Source of the DNA: Leucogyrophana mollusca
Lineage: Eukaryota > Basidiomycota > Agaricomycetes > Boletales
Direction: 5' to 3'
NCBI GenBank assembly: GCA_021014945.1
Contig: MU266349.1
Location: forward strand, 1-64,000
Length of the DNA stretch: 64,000 nt
Shown here piece after piece: positions 1-9,804 of the stretch. A program made the translations under genes and the position numbers. The notes below the pieces were generated by a model. That model had not been told where the DNA came from. It made no database searches and worked only from the letters and a program-made list of their open reading frames with translations. The first letter of the stretch is position 1, and every line of letters starts with the position of its first letter.

Positions 1-344
1 TGTCATGATTCCTTTTAATCTAATCTTCAGATCTTTTCATCTTATCTAATCCGGTAGTTATCTTTCCTTTTAGCGCATTCCTATTTTGTAAAGACATTCG
101 TAGTAGCATTACAAATACGGAGGAACGTTCTGGTAACGCCTCACGGACTATGCATGGCTAGGTCCGTGCACATTTCCAATACATATATATACAGTAGTTA
201 GTAGTCGTTACACTCCAGTTTCGCGCTGGTCTTTCTTGTACTAGTTAGCATTCTCCAATATCAACATCTTTCCTCTATCCTTGTCTTTTGTTGTGGTTTC
301 CTGGAGTCATATCTAGTCGATCCTGACACGGGGACACACGCCGC
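1..344. other. No gene seen at left edge
   Basis: AT-richer sequence with short TA runs (around 181-195). No ORF, RNA gene or family similarity was recognised. Confidence 0.5.
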
Positions 345-571
345 CGAACTTTTTCAGCTCCTCAATCTAGTCAGAGACTGCAGTACTGAGAGAGATACCA
401 TGCACGCTGATAATCAGCCACTCCATCGTCGTAACGCTACGACGTTGTCCCTTGTGTGCCCCAACCAGGAGCAGATCGGCCTCGCTGTTTGCGCAAGTCG
501 AGGTCGAATCTCAGCCAGCACAGGCGGAAGCCGTGGGAATTCTTCCAGAAACGTGATCCCGCCACTCTCCG
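345..571 (-). repeat. Dispersed repeat, unit 1
   Basis: This stretch matches 17070-17310 in the same orientation, over about 230 bp and with many substitutions and small indels. Both contain the shared words aattcttccaga and aagtcgaggtc. Read on the minus strand, both give a related peptide around FWKNSH, so it may be an old coding exon. The family was not recognised. Confidence 0.6.
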
Positions 572-584
572 GACATTGAACTGA

Positions 585-730
585 GGCCTCGAAGACAATG
601 GCATGCCGTGACACACTGACAAGTGTGTATCGCCATGCATTGCGGAAGAAGGCACGTATAATTTCAGTTGGGCACGCATCAAGAATTTCTAGCACCAAGC
701 GTTTTGCAGTGGTAAATCTCCCATTAGTTG
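585..730 (-). pseudogene. Transposase-like remnant, copy A
   Basis: The minus strand reads DACPTEIIRAFFRNAWRY, then loses frame. The counterpart in copy B reads on as KAWQYMDTYR. The pattern CP..TIR.F.R.AW.YMD.YR resembles a stretch often seen near the C-terminus of fungal DDE-type transposases. No inverted repeats or catalytic residues are visible, so this is a short fossil. The assignment rests on recall of the motif and is tentative. Confidence 0.35.
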
Positions 731-788
731 CTGTTCGATAGCCTGTGAGAAGTTAACCTTGATTTGATGCAAAGGCAGCATGAAAAAC

Positions 789-1226
789 TCACGAGCTTTG
801 GTCCACCAGCTGTCTTGGTGCGCACGACTGCGCGGCGCGAGTGAGGCTGTTCTCTAGGGTTTGGAGCACCAATGCCTTGTCGCTGAAGCTCTCGATTGAC
901 GATCGCTTGGAACGTTCCATCTGGGGTGGCAGAACCGCTGAATTCGGGAGTCGAATATAGTATTGCTGCACTGGCAGGCCTGCAGAGGGCTGGGTAGTGA
1001 GCTTTGCATTCCTGCTGTAAGGAATAAACAGGACCCGAGCGCTCTCAACGCCAACAGGATCATCTCGTCCAGTCCCAGCGCGTGATGTGGAGACACGAAA
1101 TTCCACGAGGCTGAGGCTGCTGGCCCAACTGCTCACAAGTGGAAGCAAGGACGCCATGCACAAGAAGTACCAGGACAAGTACATCCACGGTGATATCGTG
1201 CCCTACAGTGCACTGTGTCCGATCTG
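789..1226. pseudogene. Unknown conserved block (possible kinase relic), copy A
   Basis: This block is conserved with 29910-30354. On the plus strand the last 70 codons before a shared stop (1224-1226; 30352-30354) align without frameshift and end in DKYIHGDIVPY (A) or DKHIHGDVVPY (B). That resembles the H(R/G)D catalytic-loop region of fungal-type FunK1-like kinases. A minus-strand ORF (789-1184) is also open, so the coding strand is not certain. Upstream kinase motifs were not found, hence at most a fragment. Confidence 0.3.
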
Positions 1227-1438
1227 AAGTGTAGGACCCCCTAGAGAGTTCGGTGAGAAACCAGAATTTAGGAGCATTTATCACTCGATTACGGGCCACC
1301 GTACACATATTTCCGCGAATGCTCTGTATCATCGTTCCTGTAAGATACACGCCCTAAGCAAAACCTGTGATCAATCAATATCATTCAATACCCGTGATTC
1401 ACTTGCAACTCACAAATTAACAGCCCCCAATTCCCAGC

Positions 1439-1835
1439 TCACGAATCACAAATCACCACCCCCCTCGCCCTCTCCCCCCAGTGCCTCCCGAGCATCCGCC
1501 CTACCACCTCCGCCCTCCTCTCCCTCCATGAGCCCCCAGCCTCCAAGCACACGGGGGGCGGGACGTACGCGTCCCCCTCCACCTGCCAATATCGCAGCAC
1601 CTCCCCCACAGTCGCCCCCGTCTCCCTGCTCCACGACAGCCCGTAGGAGCTTCGCACGCGGTTCGTCGTCGTCGGCCCTTTGTTTTCATTTTTGCTTCCG
1701 GCGTCATCGTTAGTCTCGGCACCGGTGCGGATCGGACTAGATATTAGACGCGACATAATGGATCGCCGCGAGCCGCACGAAGCCCTCTATCCGCCCCGGG
1801 CTCCCCGCCGGTGCCCCCAGGTACGCACCCACCGC
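1439..1835 (-). pseudogene. RPAP1 C-terminal fragment, copy A
   Basis: RPAP1 is an RNA polymerase II-associated protein. The minus strand encodes the last exon, ending with GVVICDS and a TGA at 1439-1441, and part of the preceding helical exon. The matching B segment (30555-30958) keeps the family-like peptides IHHVASDIW and DYRRLLW. In A, similarity stops at about 1835, exactly where an unrelated tRNA-binding-domain fragment begins. The rest of the C-terminal half is missing, so this cannot make a functional protein. Confidence 0.7.
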
Positions 1836-1852
1836 CGTTCACTGTTACTTTT

Positions 1853-2557
1853 CTGCTCTTCGGGCAAGGTTTATGGTGGGTTGTGCGATGTACAGCAAAT
1901 CGACCTCGGAGAGGAGACCGGACCACGCACTGTTGTATCAGGTCTGGTTCGTTATATCCCGATTGAAGACATGCAGGATAAGTATCTGGTTGCAATTGTA
2001 AGTCCGAGTTTGTAGGCACTCATTGTGGCGCTTATCGTGGCTCGCAGTGCAACCTAAAACCTGCGAACATGCGGGGCGTCAAGAGTTTCGCTACGGTCCT
2101 CGCGGTTCGTGGTATTCTTGACATCATTGGCTCTGGGCCGTGTTTGACGTTGTGGATATGCAGGCAACATCGAAAGTTGGAAAGGATGCCGGGACAGAAT
2201 TGATTCAGCCCCCACCAGGCTCAAAACCCGGAGATCGCGTGTACTTCGAGGGACCTGAATACGAAAGTATGTAACCCTTAGCCCATCTGCTATCTCTCCT
2301 GGTCCACTCACCCGTGGTACGAAGATGCAACACCGGTGTCTCAGATGAATCCCAAGAAGAATTTCGAGACTATACAGCCAGGTACACCAGTAAAATCCGG
2401 TACTTTTGTCACTTGCTCACGTCTTTTCGCAGGTTTCACCACACTAGATACAAAGGAAGTTGCATGAGTCAATCCGGTGACCAAAACAGCACACCGAATT
2501 CGCACGAAGGATGGGGTATGTGTTGCTCCAACACTAGTTGGCGCGTCACTGTCGTAG
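1853..2557 (+). pseudogene. EMAP II-type tRNA-binding domain fragment (ARC1/AIMP1-like)
   Basis: Exons encode the C-terminal OB-fold tRNA-binding domain of Arc1/AIMP1-type synthetase cofactors. Visible pieces in order are IDLGEETGPRTVVSGL, CNLKPANMRGVKS, PPPGSKPGDRVYFEG, LNPKK and CVAPTLVGASLS, then a TAG at 2555-2557. Several short introns separate them. In the family this domain binds tRNA and assists aminoacyl-tRNA synthetases in the cytosol. The N-terminal half is absent: the sequence joins RPAP1 DNA at about 1840, so there is no credible start codon. It is convergent with the permease, 112 bp away, suggesting both arrived in one piece from another locus. Confidence 0.75.
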
Positions 2558-2669
2558 AGGAACTTCCCTGAAGTAGCACAGAACAAATGTATAGCAGCCA
2601 TCTTAGACGTTTTGAATAGATATACTGTGCTTCCGAAGATGTAGCTGCGGCTTGAGGCATATTATCAAG

Positions 2670-4927
2670 CTACTCGCCGGTATATTGCTCCGTTGTATCC
2701 TGTTTCTCCTCGTACGACGAAGATTCGGACCTCTTGGGACCATCTATATTCGGAACAGGCCCAGTAAACCAATGCCGAGCCGAGAAGATCCAAGACAGCG
2801 ACGCAAAGAGGAAGACGGCGAAGATGATCACAAACGCATAATCTAGGAAACGGGTATTCAGCCCGTGTTAAACAGACTTATTATCTAAACGTACTGATGG
2901 TCTGAGCAGTTGCTGGCTGCGTAGACGGGAACAACAACATGACAAGCATGAAGGCGGTCCAGGCGACAGCTACAGCTCCGCAAGGCCGAGACCACCGTCC
3001 CAAGTTGAACGGCCCTGGAACCAGTTTGTCTTTACCAGAGGTAATGCGCATTAGCGTGGGGTACACATAGCTGTAAAAATGCAGTGAGCACTCGAGAAGT
3101 ATGACGGAACTTAGGACAGTTTAACTTGCCTGATATATAGCCCTGAAGGTGGAGATACGTCAGCAAGCGATCTAAAAAATAGACGTGAGATCGATACCGA
3201 TTACGGAGGCCCTACATCGACATCAATCACCATACCAAACAACAAGTAGACCAGCACGTACGATGCTAGAGAATTAAAAGCCGCCGCAGAAAACGACAAC
3301 AGTCCACATAACGCAGACAACAGCAGAACAAACCACACCGCGTTCACCGGCGTCCTGGTGCGTGGACTGATTTGTTTCCACCAGCGGGAGCCTGGGAGGG
3401 CATTATCTCTGGAAAATGCGAACACGACCCTCGATGCATCAACTACTTGAGAGCATCCACATAGAAACTAAAGTGAGATTGTGAGCCTGTAGAAACAGCC
3501 CTCAGTGGTGTCGACTTACCTGGAGAAAAGCGAGGGACCACCAAAGAGCCAGTGCTCCTTTTTTCCCGAGCGTATTCAGGAACACCTGTCCCATCGGCAA
3601 GGCAAGTTTCGTCTGCATGATATCAGGCACTGAGGTAGTTGCAAAAGACGCCGCGATATAAAAGATCAGGCCTAGAACTTCGGTGCCTATGACACCAGCC
3701 ATAATTGCGATAGGTGCTGCCCGAGCTGCCCCCGCGGTTTCTTCCGCGATGTGAGCTGCGGAGTCGTCTAAGGAAAATGATGATGAGCTCTCTTCGGGTG
3801 CGCGTGCCTCATTGGCAGATTAACTTACACCCTGTCAATGACCACATTGGCGAGGTGAATGCCATAATGAAGGCCCAAATATCTGCAAGTCATCAATCTT
3901 AAAGCGATCGAATGAAGGAACGAGGAGATTGTTTACTATTTTTCCACCCAGTGTTATTTTCGAACTTTGTGAATGCATCCTTTGGTGTTACGCCATTGCC
4001 TCTGGAGCAGACGAGCAACGAGACAATAGCCGCGATGGTAGTGCCCACTAAGGGAGATAAGCCATCACCGAAAGCAAGATCCAAAGTCATAGACTCACTT
4101 ATAATCAACATGATGACAACGGTCATCCTTGCTAACACACGCGTCCCTGCGGAACACAGGATGGCTTGGATAAAAAAGATCGCAAGCAATATCCCAAAGG
4201 TAGGTCCAGGCCCCAAAACGATGGTGCCGTCTGTGACCATTGCGATCCCAGTGGTGATAAACTCAGCACTGAAAGGCGAATGTGAAGACGAGGATCCTTC
4301 GCGCAAATGAGTTGAATCTCACCCCGTATAGTCTATTGCGCAAACTAGTGTCACTTGTCCGGTTATGTTTGACCACCCAGTAATCCAGCTCGCGAGAGCA
4401 GAATGTTCCTCCGAGGCCATCTTGGCAGCAAAGTAGTATAAACCTGCGCTCGTCCTGGGGACTGGTTCAGATGAATCAGTGAACCATAGAGTAATGAGAC
4501 TGACGGCATCGCGGAGGCCAATTCAGCCATTGACGCTGCGACGCATAGAACGAACATGCAGGGGATTGTCCACCCCCACACCATCGCAAAGTGACCTCCT
4601 TAAGAAAAATTTAATAACAGAATGAATGGACAGTAAAACATGCGAACCAGCAAGAAGCGGATAGCCGTATCCAGTGGTAATTCCACAAGAAACAGCCAGG
4701 ATGGCGAGAGAGAAGGACACTGTCTCCAGAAGCTAAAGTGAACAAAGATAAGGACATTGTTAGGACTTGTCAGGTTTTCAAGGACACACCGAAAATTCGC
4801 GCTTGAACTCGCTCTTGTAGCCGAGCTTCTTCAACAAGGCATTGTCGGCCCTATGAAGAGGTACAGCATCTTCGTGGCTGTCGTCAGCAGACTCGGTGCT
4901 AACGAACATCTCCTGCGATTTGGACAT
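2670..4927 (-). CDS. Amino acid permease (APC superfamily, GABA-permease type)
   Basis: A multi-exon gene for a polytopic plasma-membrane amino acid/GABA-type transporter. The start is MSKSQEMF at 4927, followed by the family N-terminal peptide LGYKSEFKREFS. Recognisable blocks follow: MVWGWTIPC, SMAELASAMP, a GLYYFAAKMAS exon, SWITGWSNITGQ, AEFITTGIAMVTDG, KDAFTKFENNTGW, DNALPGSRWWKQI, RITSGKDKLVPGPF and a last exon with a membrane segment and SARHWFTGPVPNI, ending in TAG at 2670-2672. Each block is in frame with plausible splice sites, so it may be functional. It sits inside what should be the middle of RPAP1 in copy A and is absent from copy B. Substrate is not deducible. Confidence 0.82.
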
Positions 4928-5235
4928 TCTGGGGACAGAGAGGAAGCCTCGACAACTGGTGACAGGGCGTCATTCTGCTATATAGACAGGTCATACCCCA
5001 GATAAGCAGGAGACATTTTTAAACCTCCTCCGTCTCTTATCTTTCGTCCTTGGGAACACGAACCCTATCTCGACGCATGCTCGCCTCGGTAGACTGCTGC
5101 AAGATCAAAGCTGTCATCTCACAAGGCGAAGCGCACGCGCGTGTGGAAATAATCAGAGCCAAATCAGAACTTATCTGGGAAATGGCCTCGGAAGCTGCCT
5201 TTTGAATTATGTAGTGTGCGATAGGAAAGAATATT

Positions 5236-5938
5236 ATGATTGAGCGCTACAGCGCAGAAGACGGCCACCGAGCGTACCTCAGGCTGGGGAGGTTGCATAT
5301 CCACGTGACAGAGGGCTCATGTGTGGGAAACGGCGCCAAATGTCTTTGGGCGTGCCATCTTCCGATTCCCGTTCCGGGTTCTTGCCTTTCACGACACCAC
5401 CACTGGTTTTATCTTTATCTTTGGGAGCCCCGAGGAAAACGAGCCCGGATCGGACAGGGCGAGTGGACGGCGCTTCGGAGACGCAGAGTGCAGTGGGGGC
5501 GTGTATGTCGCCGAAGCTCCTGGTGCGCGTAGGTGCCAGCGCAGGGTGATCTGCTGTTGTCAGCGCGGCGGCTCTGCGCGGCCTGACCTGGGCCAATCTT
5601 TGGAGAGGCTGGCTCCCAGATGGTCGATGATGTCTTGCGGTTCCTTTTTACGCTCTAACCATTGCTTGTTCTCCTCGCTGACCTGTCTCTGCAGTGTATC
5701 CTCGCGCGCGTCGTTAACCGCGCTTGCGACACCCACCGCACTCTGCACGACGGGAACACACAGCGCTCTCCAATCGACCTTCTTCGACTGCTCACGGGCC
5801 CTCGCAAACGCACTCTTTGTCCTGCTACGATGCTGCACCTCGGGGAATCCCGAGGCCGGGATGGAGATGGAGGGGGGCGTCGGCATGGTCGTTGATCGAT
5901 GATATGCGCTCGAGTACGGAACCGACGAGCAATCCCGT
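5236..5938 (-). pseudogene. RPAP1 N-terminal fragment, copy A
   Basis: The minus strand keeps the RPAP1 N-terminal peptides GFPEVQHRS, SAFARAREQ, VPVVQSAV, QVSEENKQ and GTPKDIWRRF, matching 32130-32926 in copy B. The initiator that reads ATG in B (32924-32926) reads ACG here (5936-5938), internal pieces are lost, and the frame shifts between blocks. Together with the missing middle this is clearly a dead copy. Plus-strand ORFs across it are antisense shadows. Confidence 0.75.
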
Positions 5939-6079
5939 CGTCGACGGAGAGCAACGTCGGTTTAAACTCCGAAAACGTCCGAGCTGCCGTCCTGAGTCCC
6001 GACACGACGTTCCGCAAAACTTGGTTTCAATGTCTCCGTTAGATAAACTCTGGTATCGCCACAGCTTAAGCGCGACCGT

Positions 6080-7600
6080 ACGCCCCCACGATAGTGCCTC
6101 TGCTTGACTACCTGGGCATACACGGATCTACAGCGGAACTCTCACAATACTCGAGGCGGTTCACATGGCAGGCAAGGCTACTCCGTCTGATGACCCCCAG
6201 AGGTAATCGTCGTCCTTGATACTCGGTCAAGGATTTCATTATTCTCACCTGTCCAGCTGGCGAAAAACTGCCTTGGCCTGATACAGGTTACCTCGGCTAC
6301 TTATCGCACACTTAACACTAACGTTGCAGAGGGTCTGCGCCAGACCCCAACCTCTCCTCGTCTCCGGTTTTCGATCCACCCTTACTTATCTTGTTTCATT
6401 CAGTCAGCGTACCTGTCCTATCATTGTGCCGGAGACACCCCGAGCCATAACTCCTTGGCCCAACTTCGTTCGCGACGACCGTGTATTAAACTCTAGATTC
6501 CCTCGGAAGATAACCCGCGAAGCCTCCCTTCGGAGTCTATAAGCTCCTCTGTATGTAGGATGTGGTCGTGCTGTTACTCCTTGCCAAAAGCTCCGCAGCA
6601 TATGTGAGACGACTTGGTTCGAAATGGCGCAGTAAGTTCGCTGTAGCGTCTAGTGAGGTCCGACTCCGAAATACGTGCCGCTCAGAATCCTCGAAGGTGG
6701 GATCCCCGCACCGGATGGCTCGACCTTGCACTCCCGACTTGGTCGGGGAACCGAACAACCCGGAATCGGCTCGGAGATCATCGACTTTTTATTCACAGTG
6801 AGTTTATCGCAAGGTCATCTGGGCATCCTTGTATGAAATAGTAGCGTTGCTCCCGCGTCCTACCTGATGCTTCCACCCCGATTCCGCGGTTGTCTGGTAG
6901 TGATCGCTACTATGGCCTGCTTATCGTTTTCCACCAGACGCCGACACGCGACAGTGAGGTTCCCTTGACGTTCGCGAACTTGGTTTCTTCAATGTCATCC
7001 TATCGTCACGTTTCACGACCTAGTTTTTCTTTCGGACCGAAATGCGACATGTCTGGTCATCAGATGCTTCAACGTACTCGATGTGATGCGATCCATTTAA
7101 CACTGCGCCATTCCACTTCTCATGTGTTGAGTGCATTCCTGCACTTTCGTCATCGAACAGTCATGTTGTAGCTGTGGGCTGTTGGTCTATACACAACCAA
7201 CGAGGTGCAACCTCGTTGACGGGGCCGAATGATTGTCCACTCTGGGCCTCCGCTGCAGCATACGAGTTGACCGTCTAGCAACTCGTCGCTTTTGGACACT
7301 TACGTCGCGTACGTGCTCATGTTGCCTTTGTCAACTCCACGATGACGCAGATTCAATACGACATTGACATCTCACATTGAAATATTGTTCACTGCGCTTT
7401 ACTGGTCTCCCGGTCAGTGAGGTCGATAGAACCACAATACGTGGACGATTATGAGCCCCATTTCGCCTCGGCGATTGTCCCAAACACTTGCTTGCCCGTA
7501 TCTGCCCTCATGGCCTTGATAATACTCTAAATCTTGATTCCTCTTGTGGCCAATGGTTGGAGCACACGGGGGCCTTCGGCCGAGGTTCTAAAAGTGAGTG
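6080..7600. other. Unassigned insertion sequence in copy A
   Basis: About 1.5 kb without counterpart in copy B and without recognisable coding content. ORFs here are short and have no family features. It is GC-balanced with no repeats or terminal inverted repeats that I could see. It leads directly into the NDUFV1 pseudogene, so it may be flanking DNA carried with it. Confidence 0.45.
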
Positions 7601-7681
7601 GTTGCAGACTTATTCTCGGGTTCGCAAAAATTGTGCATTACTGGTCGAATGATAGCACTAACGACGACGACGAGCCCAACG

Positions 7682-8961
7682 ATGCTCAAAGTACCAAATG
7701 CAGCCACTGCGCTACAGAGGAGGACAACTCCAACCCTTCGCCGCACTCTCGCGACCGTCGCTGACTGTCCTACTCGTCGATACGGCGGACTCCAGGATCA
7801 GGACCGCATCTTCACGAACGCACACTGCAGACACGATCATGGCCTCAGGTGCGTTGGGAAACATGTAAATGCATGCAGGATGTTAAATAACATGAACGAA
7901 AATAGTCTCGCGGAAACTGGTACCGTACGAAAGACATCTTCTTGAAAGGCGACTCGTAGAACATCCAAACCACCGTGACTCTGGTCTGCGTGGACGTGGA
8001 GGCGCCGGCTTTCCCAGTGACCTCAAGTGGTCATTCATGAACAAGCTAGGATGGGAGAATGATAATGATAAATCCCTTCGCACCTTGCTAATTCGGAAGC
8101 TTAGTCCGCGCTATCCTGATGTGAATGCCGATGAGGGTGAACCCGGAACCTGCAAGGACGGTGAGATCCTCCGCGGTGACCCCCACAAGCCTATTGAAGG
8201 CTGTCTCGTTGCCGGACGAATTTGTACAAGAAGCCTCACCTTCAACAAGCGATCACCGAGGCATACAAAGCTGGTGTTGTCGGCACGAACGCTTGCTACT
8301 CGGGCTATTGGTTCGACGTGTACCTCCGCCGAGGAGCCGGAGTGTACATCCGCGGGGAGGAGACGATACTCATCAAGAGCCTCGAGGAAACACAGGGTAA
8401 ACCTCTTCTGCGTAAATGGGTATTCCACTGCAGGAGTTGGTTGAGCAGCATTGCGGTAACGTCCGAGGCGGAGGGAACAACATTTTGGGGATCATCGATC
8501 ATCCCCGGCGGGTGCTCTGTTCCTGTCCCGTCGATAAACAGGTGCGCGGGGGTACTCATGGACTGCGACTTGCTCAAAGAGGCCCAGCCGGGCTTGGAAC
8601 TGGCGCTGTCGTAGGAATGCATAATAGCACAAATATCGACGCTGCCATCGTGCGCTTCTCATCGGTATGGTCACCTTCACTGGCTCGTCTCTCAGTCTTT
8701 GACATCCTTAAAGGACATGGTGGATCGCTTTATTCAAGGCCGGGCACACAGACGGGAGATTGACAGTGTTACTTGAGCTAACGTATGTACCTCCGCCAGT
8801 TCTCAAAATTTACTGCACTGACTCTCCTCTTTTTTAGAAAACGAGAAGGCCATACTATTTGTGCTCTTGGCGACGCCGCCGCCCAGTGGCCTATCCAGGG
8901 TCTCATGCGACACTTCCGCCCAGAAGTCGAGACGTTTGCCGCGCTGCACAGGGCGGGGTAA
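7682..8961 (+). pseudogene. NADH dehydrogenase 51-kDa subunit (NDUFV1/NUBM) pseudogene
   Basis: The family is the FMN- and NADH-binding flavoprotein subunit of respiratory complex I, imported into mitochondria. The copy starts with a presequence-like [12 protein letters not shown] and RRTLATVAD, then [14 protein letters not shown]. It loses the following exon and resumes with LKGDS followed by an in-frame TAG at 7957-7959, where the family has Trp. Later blocks, in shifting frames, are [38 protein letters not shown] (preceded by R instead of the family Cys) and [11 protein letters not shown] near the end at 8959-8961. Frame breaks and lost FMN-site residues make it non-functional. It is absent from copy B. 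Confidence 0.85.
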
Positions 8962-9620
8962 TGTTGGGTGGACGGATGAAAGGCGAAGTCGATCGATCCT
9001 ACGCAAGCAGTTCCCGATAACCTGGATGGAAACCTAATGAAGGCTGGGGATCAAGCTTGAGTGGTGGCTATTGCGTTGTAGAGTCTCGCAAGTTCGTCAT
9101 GAATCTCGCAAGGCAGCCAACACAACGGGACAATGGACTCACCACGTTGATTATGAAGTCATACTTGGAACTCATTGCCATCAGTCGGGCTCGAAGGGCA
9201 ATATAACGCTCGGCGGATATAAGTTCCCTCGCTGCTCCAGATCGTCTGTCCCGGGGCAACGTGGGATACTCTTCGTCGAGACATCCAGGATTTCAGCGAC
9301 ATCGTTAAATTGACAGCCTTCTTGGAGAAGCCGTAGAGCGCCGCTGATTCATACCTGGACTAATTTTACGAAGGGACATGGTAATCCAAGAGCTGAGGAG
9401 TGCAATAATGTGTTGGTTATTCCGAATAAATTAGAAACTGCATCATGATTTGGACACAGGACAAGGCTCGGAAACAGCCACACCGGCAATTCTTGGAGCA
9501 CTGTGCTGTCGTCTTCCGCATCGCCCGTGTAGGAAAGCTCCCAGCATGAGAACGACGTTGGGCGGCGCCGTGTACTGGTGCCACCCTACCCGGACGTGGT
9601 GGTTCAGGTCCAAGAAGCCC
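8962..9620. other. Unassigned stretch before the CHAT promoter region, copy A
   Basis: No recognisable coding or RNA feature. From about 9630 the sequence becomes collinear with copy B again (33930 onward). Confidence 0.45.
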
Positions 9621-9804
9621 CCCAATGAGGGCGTGCTTATAATATCGCACTGGACGTGCACGGCTGTGCACGGTGCATCGCATCAAGCAGCCGCAGTGCT
9701 CACAACCAACTACTTCCCTATACGCGCCTACCCTTCGTTTCGCCGCCATATACCTCTCTAACGGCGAATTTCCTTCGTGAAGGTGATCCCAGATGCCTGG
9801 AGAC

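Noticed and set aside
3912..4310. 132-codon plus ORF
   Set aside because: Antisense to a permease exon whose minus translation is clearly conserved.
5321..6107. Plus-strand ORFs of 127 and 193 codons
   Set aside because: Antisense shadows of the RPAP1 N-terminal fragment; no family features.
6600..6760. tRNA gene suggested by a TTCGA-like word
   Set aside because: No acceptor-stem pairing or A-box/B-box spacing could be fitted.
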